DNA from: Mesostigma viride
Lineage: Eukaryota; Streptophyta; Mesostigmatophyceae; Mesostigmatales; Mesostigmataceae
NCBI GenBank assembly: GCA_009746045.1
Contig: RPFO01000156.1
Coordinates: 692,653-756,652 of the forward strand
Direction of reading: 5' to 3'
Length of the DNA stretch: 64,000 bases
Shown here: piece after piece, positions 1 through 9,667 of the stretch
Numbering within the stretch: position 1 is the first letter of the stretch
How the letters are laid out: each line of letters opens with the position of its first letter
Program-made: the position numbers and the translations under genes
The notes under the pieces: generated by a model
What the model saw: only the letters and a program-made list of their open reading frames with translations
Database searches by the model: none
Told to the model about the DNA's origin: nothing

Positions 1-2568
1 TTTGAGCGTGGCCGGGACCATCTGAAAAGTGGTGATGCCAGGGTGGTTGAGGAGCCTGAGCGGTCGCCGGCGCACAATCTATCCTTGGAGCCCAGGCTAT
101 TGCTGGACCTGAACGACTCGTGCATGGAGTTTGTGGCGGATGACACGCCCGAGGCACGTGCGGCGGCAGCAGGTGCGGAGGCGTGGGTGCGTTTTGTCCC
201 GCGGGCGCACCACGCGGGGCGGGGCAGCGACGGCGCTGCTGTCGCAACAACGGCCAAGGGAGGTGATCATGGGGGCGCGACAGCGGTGGGAGGAGTGGAG
301 CCCGACGGGCATGTGTTGGCGGCGACCGCACCACCGCGGCTTGGACACCTTCCAGCCGCCACTGGGGGTGCCGCGGTGACGCATGTCTCCGCCGCATTGG
401 CCGCGACGACGTGGGATGAACGGTCGCCAGCAGCGCTGCTGTTGGTGCATGGGCCTGGTGGGGCATCCACCGCCACAGGGGATGGGGCTTTATCAGTGCC
501 CGCAGGGGATGGCCAGGATCGGCACGAGGGCCACCCTGTGCCAGGGGGCGAGCATGGTGGTGGGGCCGGTCCGGCAGCAGCTGCCGCGCCGCTTCCCCCC
601 GTCCTTGCGGAGGCAGCCGCGTTTCTCTCAGGTCTCAACTTGTCCCTGGACAAGCTCTACCAGGGTGGCGGCGGCGCACGGCGCCCCAACAAGGTGGCCA
701 AGCGCATCGGCCCCCGCATCAACCACTCGGTGCCCGCGTTGAAACTCGAAACGTGCACCCCCTCGCTCTCGTCCGAGGCGCGCCGGCACTTCCACCGCCC
801 GCGCGCGCAGTTTGCGCCCAAGGGCGCCGAGCGCCCGCACAGCCCCCGCAGCGCGGGTGCCGGCAGCAGCAACTCCGAGGCGGCTCTTGCGGCGATGCGT
901 GTCGACATCACCGTCCGCACGATGCTCAAGAAGACGTTCAGCTGCTCCCTGCGGGGCAGCGACACCGTCCACGTGCTTTGCCGTGACGTCGTCAAGGAGT
1001 GGAAGGAGCTCGCCGGTACACCCATCAGGCTCTTCCTCGACGGGCGCCCCCTCGACAAGAGCATCACCCTAGGGTCCCTGGCGCAGGGCGCGGGCGGCGC
1101 CGGTGGTGTCTCGGGCGTGCCCATGCTCACCATGTACGTGACGGCGCCCCGGTTGAATCTCCTCCCGAACGCAGTGACCGCGATCGTGCCCTCGAAGAAG
1201 CACGAGGGGGGCGGGGGTGGCGGCGGGGATGGTGTCGGGGCCGGGGGTGGCAAGGTGGGCAAGCACCCGCCCAGCACCTACAAGAAGAAGCCGGATCTGT
1301 CAGGCATGGACGGTCAGATAGTTCTGCTGGAGCATGCGCTGGAGCACCCCTTGTTTGTGAGTAACGTCGGCATGGGCGCGCAGCTCGCAGGGTACTATGC
1401 CAAGAAGACCGCGGCAGAGAGCGGGGCCGCGGCCGCTGCTGCTGCCGCACGCGCCGCGGGGATTGAGCGCGCGCAGCCGATGGTGGTCCTGGAGCCGAGC
1501 GACCCTTCGCCATTCCTGGACAAGATGGCGCCTGGCCAAGCGCGGATGAGCCTGGAGACGAATATGTTCCGTGCACCAGCGTTCGAGCACGCGGTCCCCT
1601 CGACGGACTTCTTGCTCATCCGGACCGCAAAGGGCAGCCTCCACGTGCGCGCGATCCAGCGCGTGTGTGCCGTCGGGCAGCAGGAGCCCCACATGGACGT
1701 CTTCCAGCCCGGGTCGAAGCCGTTTGCCGGGTACCAGAACAACCGGCTGCAGGCGCATGTGTACCGCAAGCTGCTTGAGGACGAGGAGGCCACCAAGAAG
1801 AAGAAGAAGAAGAAGCAGGAGGTGGGGAGGGATGGATCCGGGGTGGGTGGGGAGGGCAAGCTCGCCGAGGTCCCTGGGAATCGCCCCTCGGTGCTCGCCA
1901 GGGAGCTCGAGAAGGCGTTCCCCGACCAGAAGGGGATCCTGATCGCAAAACGCCTAAAGAAGGCCTTTGACAAGCAAGCCGGGAAGTACGTGCTGCGCCC
2001 CGGGTTCAACCTGTTGCGAGAGGACGAGCTGCGGCGGCTGGTCTCGCCTGAGCAGGTGTGCCTCTACGAGAGCATGCTCGCGGGGCTGGAGCAACTGCGG
2101 GTCGCGGGCCTGGGCGTGCCCCCCACGAGTGAGGTGTCGCGCTTCCGTTGGTCGAGCAGCGCGATCGCGTCCCTGGGGCAGGTGATCAAGGCGCACGTGC
2201 GCGGCGGCGGGCGTGAGCTGCGCATGGCGTCGCATTTGGAGGCCGCGTTGCAGCTGACGCCGTGGAACCTGACGTCGCACTTCCTGAACAGTCTTCACGG
2301 GCGGGGGGCGATGCAGGTGACGGGGTCGGGGGATCCGACGGGGCGGGGGCTCGCGGTCAGCTACGTGCGGGTCCCACCAAAGGACCTCACGCTGGCAAAC
2401 GCCACGGAGGAGAAAGCGGCGGGGAGGACGCGGGGAGAGCAGATGAAGCAAGCGGTGGCCGCGCAGGAGCGGATGCACGCGATTCTGGCCGCGCAGGCTA
2501 AGGCGTTGTCGGCGAGGGAGCCTCTGCCGGACTTGGGGGGGGACGGGGGGGGGGCGCGTCGGGGTTGA
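1..2568 (+). CDS. TAF1: TFIID subunit TAF1, N-terminal and central part (5' partial)
   Basis: Scaffold subunit of the nuclear general transcription factor TFIID. The frame is open to base 1, and the in-frame GTG at 43 is not a convincing start, so the N terminus lies upstream. Residues counted from base 43: 15-30 match the LEPPVLTLDPND-like stretch; 226-255 the NHSVPAL...FHRP segment; 285-365 form a ubiquitin-like domain (MRVDITVRTMLKK), known from plant-type TAF1; 418-780 are DUF3591, with GQIVLLEHALEHP, VGMGAQLAGYY, NMFRAP, DFLLIRT, VGQQEPHMDVF, VSPEQVCLYESM, LTPWNLTSHF and SGDPTGRGLAVSYV. A lysine run starts near 585. The LSRWEVIDVVR-like segment of animal TAF1 is not seen. The stop at 2566-2568 follows two G-runs (2535-2542 and 2545-2554), and homology continues in another frame, so this is one gene with an apparent frameshift, an assembly error or a tiny intron. 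No intron is needed elsewhere. Confidence 0.9.
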   Translation, partial: FERGRDHLKSGDARVVEEPERSPAHNLSLEPRLLLDLNDSCMEFVADDTPEARAAAAGAEAWVRFVPRAHHAGRGSDGAAVATTAKGGDHGGATAVGGVEPDGHVLAATAPPRLGHLPAATGGAAVTHVSAALAATTWDERSPAALLLVHGPGGASTATGDGALSVPAGDGQDRHEGHPVPGGEHGGGAGPAAAAAPLPPVLAEAAAFLSGLNLSLDKLYQGGGGARRPNKVAKRIGPRINHSVPALKLETCTPSLSSEARRHFHRPRAQFAPKGAERPHSPRSAGAGSSNSEAALAAMRVDITVRTMLKKTFSCSLRGSDTVHVLCRDVVKEWKELAGTPIRLFLDGRPLDKSITLGSLAQGAGGAGGVSGVPMLTMYVTAPRLNLLPNAVTAIVPSKKHEGGGGGGGDGVGAGGGKVGKHPPSTYKKKPDLSGMDGQIVLLEHALEHPLFVSNVGMGAQLAGYYAKKTAAESGAAAAAAAARAAGIERAQPMVVLEPSDPSPFLDKMAPGQARMSLETNMFRAPAFEHAVPSTDFLLIRTAKGSLHVRAIQRVCAVGQQEPHMDVFQPGSKPFAGYQNNRLQAHVYRKLLEDEEATKKKKKKKQEVGRDGSGVGGEGKLAEVPGNRPSVLARELEKAFPDQKGILIAKRLKKAFDKQAGKYVLRPGFNLLREDELRRLVSPEQVCLYESMLAGLEQLRVAGLGVPPTSEVSRFRWSSSAIASLGQVIKAHVRGGGRELRMASHLEAALQLTPWNLTSHFLNSLHGRGAMQVTGSGDPTGRGLAVSYVRVPPKDLTLANATEEKAAGRTRGEQMKQAVAAQERMHAILAAQAKALSAREPLPDLGGDGGGARRG

Positions 2569-3692
2569 GGGATGGGCGGCTCTCGGGTGATGTCTCAGAT
2601 GACGACGATGATTCGTTATTCGATGAGTTTGAGGACGAGCTGGAGAAGGAGCTCGGTCTCGGGGGGGATGACAAGGGCAAGGATGGCAAGAAGAAAGGGG
2701 GGGGGAAGGCCGGCGGGGCAGGCAAGGGGAAGGGGGCGGCGGGTGGGCGGAAAGGGGACGTGGCGGAGGACGGGGACGAGGCGGAGGAGATGGAGGAGTT
2801 TCGGCGGCAGATTCTAGCGGGTGGCGGCGGCAAGAAGAAGAGCGGTAGCGCCAGCACTGACGTCACGAACGCGACCGGAGCGAACGCGCCGCAGGGCAAG
2901 GGTAACGGGGCCGCCAAGGGGAAGGCACGCGGGAACACGGCCGGTGCAAAGGGCAAGCCCGAGGGGAAAGTGGGTGGAGACGGTGGTGGGAAGGGGAAGA
3001 AGGAAGGGGGCAAGGCCGGGTCGGGCAAGAAGAGCAAAGCCCCCGTGATTAAGATCCGGATGGCAGTGCCCCCCCCAGGTCCCTCAGGGGGGCTAGGGGG
3101 TAGCGGACTGGATCTCGGGTTTGGAGCCGCGCAAGGGTTCGGGGCCCCTGAGATGGGAGCGCCAGCGGTGAAGGTGGAGCCCGTCAAGATCAAGCTGGCC
3201 AAGAAGCTGCTCCATTCGAAAAAGCGTTCGTTCGACGTGGCCGGCGGCGCTGTCGGCAGCTCCCCCCCCGTCAAGCGCGCGCGCAACCGTCGCTGCGCGG
3301 GCGTGGACACGGTCCTCCTGAACAAAGTGTTCGAGGACGTCGCCAAGGAGCTCATCGCAGAGCAGCGCTTCGGCGCGTTTGTGCACATGGTCACCCGCAA
3401 GCTGGTCCCGGACTACACCACCTATGTTAAGAAGCCCATGTGCCTGACCAAGATCAAGGAGAGCGCAACGAGCACAGGGTACCAGAACCGGGCGGGGTTC
3501 CTCGAGGACGTGCAGCAGATTCTGGCGAACGCGCAGCTCTATCATGGCGCGGTCCCCTGCGCGATGATGCAGAACCCGGCCATCATCGTGGTCGCGCAGG
3601 AGCTGATCAGCAGCTGCCATGCAAAGCTCGCCGAGAGGGAGGCAGAGCTCAGGGAGGCCGAGGGGCCGCCCGAGGGCGGCCAGGCGACCTGA
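2565..3692 (+). CDS. TAF1: TAF1 C-terminal part with bromodomain
   Basis: Continuation of TAF1. The first in-frame codon after the upstream stop region is TTG, not ATG, so this is not an independent gene. The acidic stretch SDDDDDSLFDEFEDELEKEL (residues 9-28 from base 2565) matches the acidic segment that follows the QERMHAILAAQAKAL helix in TAF1, so homology runs straight across the frame change. Residues 30-150 are Gly/Lys-rich low complexity. Residues 247-356 form one bromodomain (VFEDVAKELIAEQRF, VPDYTTYVKKPMCL, YQNRAGFLEDVQQILANAQL). The residue that is normally the acetyl-lysine-binding Asn (YNG) is His at about residue 327 (YHG), and the WPF shelf is not evident, so histone-tail reading may be altered. 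No zinc knuckle is visible. Only one bromodomain is present, whereas animal TAF1 has two. Confidence 0.88.
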   Translation: MRDGRLSGDVSDDDDDSLFDEFEDELEKELGLGGDDKGKDGKKKGGGKAGGAGKGKGAAGGRKGDVAEDGDEAEEMEEFRRQILAGGGGKKKSGSASTDVTNATGANAPQGKGNGAAKGKARGNTAGAKGKPEGKVGGDGGGKGKKEGGKAGSGKKSKAPVIKIRMAVPPPGPSGGLGGSGLDLGFGAAQGFGAPEMGAPAVKVEPVKIKLAKKLLHSKKRSFDVAGGAVGSSPPVKRARNRRCAGVDTVLLNKVFEDVAKELIAEQRFGAFVHMVTRKLVPDYTTYVKKPMCLTKIKESATSTGYQNRAGFLEDVQQILANAQLYHGAVPCAMMQNPAIIVVAQELISSCHAKLAEREAELREAEGPPEGGQAT

Positions 3693-4174
3693 ACGACGGC
3701 ATCGCAAGGCTAGCTGACCCAAGAGCTACGCAATCCGACTGCTTGAGTCTAAGGGGCATTGCAAGGCGAGGTCACCCTAGCATCCTAGGATGGATGGGAC
3801 TTGCAGGGAGCATTGCATGAGCGCGGAGCGTTGCGCTGCAGTCCGGCCCTTTCCGAAGGGGTCGCGTCCACAACGCCTGGCCATGCATGGCAATAGCCAA
3901 CACAGCAGGGCAATCCTTATTTGTCGCATGACCTCACGGTTTTGCGTGGCGTCGCATGAGCCGGCGCGTGTGCCACCACTTGCTCTGATGGTTTTGCACA
4001 GGCAACTTTAGCCATGGGATCTCATTGTTTATTTCACTGATTGGTTGTTGATGAAGGGAAATAGGTGCTGAGAGAGGTAACTAATGCAGGAGGTTGTACT
4101 GGGTTACTAGCTTGGCTATCCTAGATTTTTTGGGGCGTTTTGGATGAGGGGCCTTTGTAATTTGTAATTACCTG
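3693..4174. other. TAF1 3' flank, no gene seen
   Basis: Intergenic sequence. Composition falls from GC-rich to about average within 100 bases of the TAF1 stop. No coding, RNA or repeat feature recognised. The end of the TAF1 transcript must lie here, but no convincing polyadenylation signal was seen. Confidence 0.5.
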
Positions 4175-4470
4175 TTGCCCCAGGCAAATTGGCAACATTG
4201 GGTGAATGATGCACCCTTAATTGGTTATTTTGGGTTGGGCATGCATGAGGTCCTTCACATGGCGGATAAACTGCCGTTTCTTAAATGCCGCAAGAAGCTC
4301 TCGGGGACTTCCTACACGCTGGACGACGACTTGACCCTGGCACGGCAACAGTGGCGACGGGAGCTATGGCCGACCTACCTCCAGCTCCGGCAGAGCGCAG
4401 GGGCGAAACCGGTATACTGGAGGGGGTAGGTCATCACGTCGACCACAAGCCCTGGCAGGCACCCCCTGCC
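4175..4470 (+). mobile_element. LINE-like ORF fragment
   Basis: An 84-codon open stretch contains a conserved-looking block, YTLDDDLTLARQQWRRELWP followed by LQLRQSAGAKPVYWRG. DDDLT...RRELWP...KPxxWRG blocks of this kind occur in the linker or ORF1 parts of non-LTR retrotransposons; this is a remembered pattern, not a database match. No ATG start and no continuation on either side, so it is a relic. The strand is opposite to the LINE pieces at 5-6.7 kb, so it comes from a different insertion. Confidence 0.35.
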
Positions 4471-4989
4471 ACCCCAGCAACCCCAGTCTAGGGGAATATA
4501 GCAGTAGTGCAGATTAGTCAGGCTTAGCCTGGCCCGTGGCTTACGCTTATGCGCATGTGCGCCTATAACGGGAATGCCCATGGATGATGCATTAAGAATA
4601 ATTATAGCCAAGCTTTGCCTATGCAGAGAGCTCCTCTCTACTGAGAAGCCATGCCCTAGCCACTGTTTAGCTATGATGATCTTCCACACTCTGCCCGCGC
4701 CTTAGGTGCTGGAATATACATAGTGGTGCAAGTGCACCTTGTGCACCCAGATCGAGCAAGTGTAGTTTACACCCTACCCTTGCAGGAAGTAGCCAAGAAT
4801 GTATTAAAAGCCGTGCGGGCGCGGAGTACAGATAATCCCAGAAGCCCTGCATCATCAAGCAATCGTGTCACATAGGGCCGGGTCGCGCCGCGTCGGTACG
4901 GGGTGGGCGCAAGTTTGCCAGTGGGTTAATTGCGACGGGACAAAGGGGCCCTGCCATAGGAGGAGCCGTGTCTACCTGCGGGTTGGCCA
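4471..4989. other. unassigned intergenic stretch
   Basis: No convincing gene, RNA or repeat. The start of the LINE relic at 4990-5500 is approximate, so its older, decayed end may reach into this stretch. Confidence 0.4.
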
Positions 4990-5500
4990 GTCCTAAGCCC
5001 GCCCGCACGGCCCACATCGACGTATTCACCTGGTCAGTCTAGCTGTGCGGGCCCAAGATGGCCCGGGCAAATAGGAGCCAGCGGTGTGGGACGGTATGGG
5101 TGACAAGAGGGAGCTCGCAGTAGAGCTCGGCCCGGGTGCGGCGCTCCTGGTATAGCAGACGCCGAGGATGTGACGGAGCATTCGAGTGCCGTCAAGCTGC
5201 TTGCTCAGCCGGCGCCTGGTCCATGCAGGGTCCACGCCTCGCAGCCGTAAAGGAGGATGCTGAGGACAAGGGCCTTAAACAGAATGCGCTTGCGCCGCTC
5301 ACTCAGTTAGCGACATGTCCAGAACCTGTCGAGGCGGCGGAGGGCCTCCCAGGCACGGCCAAGGCGGGTGTTGATGTCGTCGGCCGTGGAGGGGAGCCAG
5401 TTGCCAAGGAGCTTGGAGTGAGTTGCCAGGGGGACGGGGCTGCCGTCAAGCAGGAGGAGGGTGCTGCCAGGTGGGATGGTCGATCCCAGCGGGGAAGCCG
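4990..5500 (-). mobile_element. LINE ORF2 fragment (post-RT region), decayed
   Basis: Read on the minus strand from 5470 down, one frame gives LLLLDGSPVPLATHSKLLGN, then the spaced block LGRAWEALRRLDRFWTCR, an in-frame stop, and ALVLSILLYGCEAWTL near 5280-5230. This is the typical segment after the reverse-transcriptase palm of APE-type LINEs (sK.LG ... vl..lLYGcEaWtl). After a frame change, RRLSKQLDGTRMLRHILGV follows. Oldest of three nested minus-strand LINE pieces: a second LINE 3' end with an AATT tail is inserted at about 5511. Confidence 0.75.
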
Positions 5501-5511
5501 ATGGCCATTAA

Positions 5512-5567
5512 TTAATTAATTAATTAATTAATTAATTAATTAATTAATTAATTAATTAATTAATTAA
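5512..5567. repeat. (TTAA)n tract, tail of a minus-strand LINE
   Basis: Fourteen or so uninterrupted TTAA units. It sits directly after (in minus orientation) the hairpin that ends the LINE at 5571-5950, so it is best read as the 3' microsatellite tail of that insertion. Confidence 0.7.
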
Positions 5568-5570
5568 CAC

Positions 5571-5950
5571 GTGACTGCGTCACGTGAGCATAATTCCTCA
5601 GTGGGAGGGGCCGGAACATGGGATGGAATGGATTAATTAATTAATAGACACGTGACTGCGTCACGTGAGCATAAGTCCTCAGTGGGAGGGGAACATGGGA
5701 TGGAATGGATGGTGTAAGCTATCTAGGTCCTAGTTACAGGGGTGTGGGCACCGCGGCCCGAATCGCTATGAATGCCATACTTGGTCACACGCGGAGCCCC
5801 CACAGGCTTGGGGGTGGTCTCCTTCATCACTACTTGCCATCTATCCTTGCGCACCATCTGCCTCCATATCACAGACAAACCAGGAGGCTGCCCGGGTGTG
5901 AGCCCGTCACGTCTAGTGTAGCACATGTCCATGCCGAGTCTATCACGAAA
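5571..5950 (-). mobile_element. LINE 3' end: ORF2 C terminus, duplicated terminal hairpin
   Basis: On the minus strand, 5932-5723 encodes a C-terminal block (MDMCYTRRDGLTPGQPP ... PKPVGAPRVTKYG ... GRGAHTPVTRT, stop). It aligns with the plus-strand block at 13439-13650 (LDMCYPAPD ... PKPVGLPRVTRYG ... GRGAHTPATRE, stop), so both are ends of one LINE family. Downstream comes a short 3' UTR with the terminal motif twice (about 5650-5705 and 5571-5640), each with CACGTGAC-TGC-GTCACGTG, an 8-bp perfect stem with a 3-base loop. The TTAA tract then begins. Inserted in the older LINE relic at 4990-5500. Confidence 0.8.
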
Positions 5951-5964
5951 ATCCGATGGCCATA

Positions 5965-6003
5965 ATCATAATAATGATAATAATAATAATAATAATGATG
6001 ATG

Positions 6004-6051
<48 letters not shown>
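5965..6051. repeat. (AAT)n-type tract, tail of a second minus-strand LINE
   Basis: An AAT/GAT trinucleotide run directly abuts the hairpin at 6055-6073. In minus orientation it is an ATT-type tail following the LINE terminal hairpin, inserted into the C-terminal coding block of the neighbouring LINE near 5960. Confidence 0.7.
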
Positions 6052-6052
<1 letters not shown>

Positions 6053-6730
6053 GCCCGTGACTGCGTCACGTGGGTGCCAATACAGAGTAAAGGAACCTTC
6101 AACCCTATACACACAGAAAGAAGGAGGGAGGGCGCCCTAGCTTCTCTCACTGCCGCAGGTGGGCAGGCCACAGAGGGCTCTCTCAACAGCATGGCCGTGC
6201 CGGGGCGCAACACTGTGGGTGCAATACAACCAGTGCAATACCATAGGTACCGATGGTCATGACCTCCGTTTTCTTGCTGATCATAAGCCCCACAGGTGGC
6301 GTTGCCCTTTTGTGTTCGCCGCTGGCAGCTGCCAGCGTCAGCACGCTGAAGTTTTTAACCCCACGCCTTATTGTGGCACATTTCACCTTCGTTGATCGAC
6401 TGAGGGGCGGTCTAAGCACCACCTCACGGTCGGGCCGGTGGGTCATGCACCCCATAGTGGTTTGCCACAGCTGCCCGCAAGCAGTTCTTTGCGGACTTGC
6501 ATAAACTTGAGGGGGTGACCCTGGCCCGCCACTTCTTGGTTATGTACTGCTTGACGCCAACGCCATGCTCCCCGTGGGCACTGCTGGCAGTCGCTTTGCG
6601 CCTAGCTGCCGGCAACACCTCCTTGTTTTCTGCCTTTTTGTGGGATAGCGGGATGGTTGCTGTCAACTGCCACTTCCAAGGTCCCTCACAGGACTTGGTC
6701 ACTTTTAACCGATCGGGGCCCTAACTAACA
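6052..6730 (-). mobile_element. LINE fragment ending in the terminal hairpin
   Basis: The 3' end is the hairpin at about 6055-6073 (cCGTGAC-TGC-GTCACGTG) followed by the ATT tail. Upstream, minus-strand 6455-6183 contains PVGLMISKKTEVMTIGTYGI, the post-YADD block of LINE reverse transcriptases (GLxIxxxKTevM). The segment between is rearranged or decayed, with several frame changes. 6424-6702 has no clear motif. Youngest of the three nested minus-strand LINEs. Confidence 0.6.
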
Positions 6731-6839
6731 CATGCAACCGTCAGGCCTGTCTGGACTATACGTGGTGGTACGGCCGCCCAGGTGCGCTTCGATCAGTTCT
6801 GGATACCCGAGTGTTTGACCCATGCACAACTAATTAATT

Positions 6840-8770
6840 AATTGACCCATGCACCCACGGTGTGCTCTGACCACGCACCGGTTGGTGCGTGCATGCGACC
6901 ATTCGGCTTCGGTTCCAGGCGCCCGGCCCCAATGAGCGCTGCGCCCAAGCGGTCTGTCCTGACTGGACTGCGCTACATACAGTACGCCCGCCCGGTCCGC
7001 GGGGACCGCCTGAGGACAGGACGGATGCTGACCCGACGAGCGGCACCGGCCGGTGCAATGATGCCGGCAGGAGTAGTAACCTGGAGGCGCTTGGGGCCCA
7101 GGCGGACGTCGATGAGCTGGCCCAGGGTGCTCCCATGCAACGCTGCCATTTTTGCTGGCTTTGCGGCCCGCGCCCCGTTGCTGGCGGCCTGGCACCTGCC
7201 AGCCATGCCCTGCCGCGCCGACCCGGCCTGGCCGCTCTATACCGACAGGACCCAAGGTCGATCAAGTGGCAGCCCGGCACCGCCTCAAGCGTAACCGGGA
7301 CCCGCTGCTGAAACCAGACTGACATGCTCAAGGCCGCCCTTGTGGAGGCTTACTCACACGCTCAGGACGCTGAGGCGGCGGCCAAGTGCATCGCGGATGC
7401 CCAGGCCTGCCAAGCTCGCAACGGCATGAGGGCAAGGAAACATATGGTACGGGGTACCACCTCAACCAGCTCAGCGGCCGGCGGCAGCGCACCCCGGTGG
7501 AGCACACAGGGACGGCGCGGCGCCGGTAAGTCTCAATCAATGACCGCTGGTTGGCCCGGACAACGCTTCCTTGACAGGTGGGGCTCGCGCCCCCCCCGCC
7601 GCCGCCGTTCACCCCGCGACGGCCGCCCGACGCCCGTCTCGGTGTTGCTGGACCGGCCCCCGTACCGCCTAGAGTAGCGGCGCAACCCTCCTTGGCTGCG
7701 GACTACTACCAAGTCCCCGCCTTGAAGGAGGGCTGCCTTCATGCCGGCCACCGGCCAACGACGTCATCCACCCCTTCCCTTTGAAGGAAATGGACGGCGC
7801 CCTTGCTCGCTTGCGATCCGACGCGGCGGTCGGTGCCGACCACCCGTTCGGCCGAGCTGCTGAAGACTCATAATGACCCGGCGCGGTGCGGGAGCTTCTG
7901 CTGGCGTTCTGCAACCGCATACTGCTCTCTGACGAGCCTCCACCTGCTGAGTGGCAGAAGGCCATCCGATCGAGTCATGCTGTACAAGAAGGGTTCTGCT
8001 GCTGACCCCGGCCGGTAACTATCCGGGTGTCTGCCTCCAGAGCGCCGCGCTGAAGGTCTTCATGCATATGCATGATGCTGCACAGGCTCCGTGCTGCGCT
8101 GGACCCATGCACCTGGGTGAGTCTCAGATGGGTTTCCATCTTGGCCGCGCAACATGCACTGTAATGGCTGTATAATTGTCGCGCGCCGGCTGGTGTAGGA
8201 GGTGCGTCGCTTTTGCCCTGATGGTTTTCCGCTGGTATATTCCAATTTTTGTCGACTATATCAAGGCTTTCGACACGGTCCTCTGCATGGGAGGCTCTTC
8301 AGGCCATCCTAGCTCTGCATGGATCGCGTGTCACCAGCCTTTCTTGCTGCCATAATTCGCCGGCTGTACGTATAAGGGATCACAGGCAGTAGTGCGGACA
8401 GCGGAAGGCACCACCCCACCATTCCCCCTTCACCGACGGGGTGTGGCTTGAGGTTAATTGTGTCCTGTCCCCATATGTGTAATTCTTTATTGTCGTTGAT
8501 CACGTCATGTGCCAGGCACGTGCGCGCTTTACAGCTCAAGCCTAGCTGGCTTGGACATCGTTAACACGTAATGATCGCGAATACGGCGGCGGTGGCCCTG
8601 TTACCGCCTGTCCAACCTGATTTATGCAGATGCTATACATCATGCTACCACCCTCATCGAGCGCCCCGATCGAGCACATTCAGACCTGGCTGGACTACTT
8701 GGGCTTGGAGGCGCGGGCGGTGATGTGCCAGTTAAACAATGATACTCGTCATGCTATCTCTCAGTGGCTA
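6840..8770 (+). mobile_element. LINE ORF2 relic: endonuclease end to reverse transcriptase
   Basis: Ordered LINE motifs on the plus strand, in shifting frames. Near 6860 there is a SDH/TDHRLVRA-like end of an apurinic-type endonuclease. A linker follows. At 7860-7990 come LLLAFCNRILLSDEPPPAEWQKA and MLYKKGSAADPG ... YPGVCLQSAALKVF. At 8250-8275 FVDYIKAFDTV marks the RT motif with the first catalytic Asp, and near 8620-8690 a YADA-type block with LIERP and LGLEARAV is the damaged second catalytic motif. Frames change repeatedly and stops are frequent, so the copy is dead. A second copy of the last segment follows at 9262. Confidence 0.75.
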
Positions 8771-8950
8771 CCCCTATCATTGCTGTCATCCGTAAGCACT
8801 ACAAATTATACGGTACCTAGGAGACGCGAAATGAGTGAGAATGTTACCCGAGCGGTAACGAGGATTCGCACCGTTGATTTAACACATGTTTATTTTTTTT
8901 GCGCCATTTGGCGAGCATCGACTGGACCTGAACCTAGCGGGGGGAATCAT

Positions 8951-9248
8951 GCGGGGGAAACTTGCGGGGGAATCTTGCGGGGAAAAATCCCGAATGTGAC
9001 TTTAGCGAAGTCCTACTACATTTTGCTTGGGTACACGGTACTACAGTTTCGTCACTGAAAATTTTCTCTAGTTGCGTTGGTGTTTCGTACGTTCCGCTGA
9101 AATTTTCATGTTCAGTGCCCAGATCACAATTTGATCCGGGCGCAAAATGATTGGCTGTACGGTACGAACCAAAAACGAAATTGTAGTATCTAAGTTCCGT
9201 GCATCGCTTTCTGAATTTTCCCCGGAAGCCCGGGGGCACTTTCCCCGC
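8951..9248. mobile_element. possible short foldback (MITE-like) between two LINE copies
   Basis: The two ends are imperfectly inverted: the left end has CGGGGGAAACTTGCGGGGG and CTTGCGGGGAAAAATC; the reverse complement of the right end has CGGGGAAAGTGCCCCCGGG and CTTCCGGGGAAAATTC. About 300 bp, no coding potential. It separates two parallel copies of the same RT segment. No clear target duplication seen, so the assignment is tentative. Confidence 0.35.
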
Positions 9249-9261
9249 TGAAAAAGGTGTC

Positions 9262-9667
9262 CGCGGAAGCGTATTGTAGTGAGCTGTACGAGGGATCCAC
9301 CACCTCGGCCTGCGTACCTCCCCGCCAGGCGCCATGCCCACCACAGACAGGTGTCTGGCAAGGCTGTGTCCCGTGTCACCGTACCTGTTCATCACTGATC
9401 GTAGTGGATCAGTTATGTTATGCGCCAGGCACGTGCTCGCGCTTTGTGCAGCTAGCCCGCCACCGCCCGCCCGGGCTAGACATAATAAGGAATGAGCGGG
9501 AGCAAGGCGGTGCGACCAATGCCCAGTACTCACTCTCGATCCGACCTCATCTATATGCAGACGACATCACGCTCCTCGAACGCCCAGAGCACATCCAGCT
9601 TTGCCCTCAGTGGACTGGGCACCTGGCGCTCGAAGCGCGCGCAGTGGGCCTCGAGATCAGCCCTTAG
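9262..9667 (+). mobile_element. LINE reverse transcriptase fragment (YADD block)
   Basis: One frame gives GVWQGCVPCHRTCSSL (the RQGCPLSP-type motif), then LYADDITLLERPEHIQLCPQ and LEARAVGLEISP. The intact YADD carries the two catalytic aspartates. It parallels the decayed stretch at 8360-8770, so it is a second copy of the family. Reading stops at 9667, where a TIR element is inserted; the expected next LINE block resumes at 11371. Confidence 0.8.

Noticed and set aside
97-3400. Many long frames on both strands within the TAF1 region
   Set aside because: Shadow frames of GC-rich coding sequence; only the two frames with TAF1 motifs are kept.
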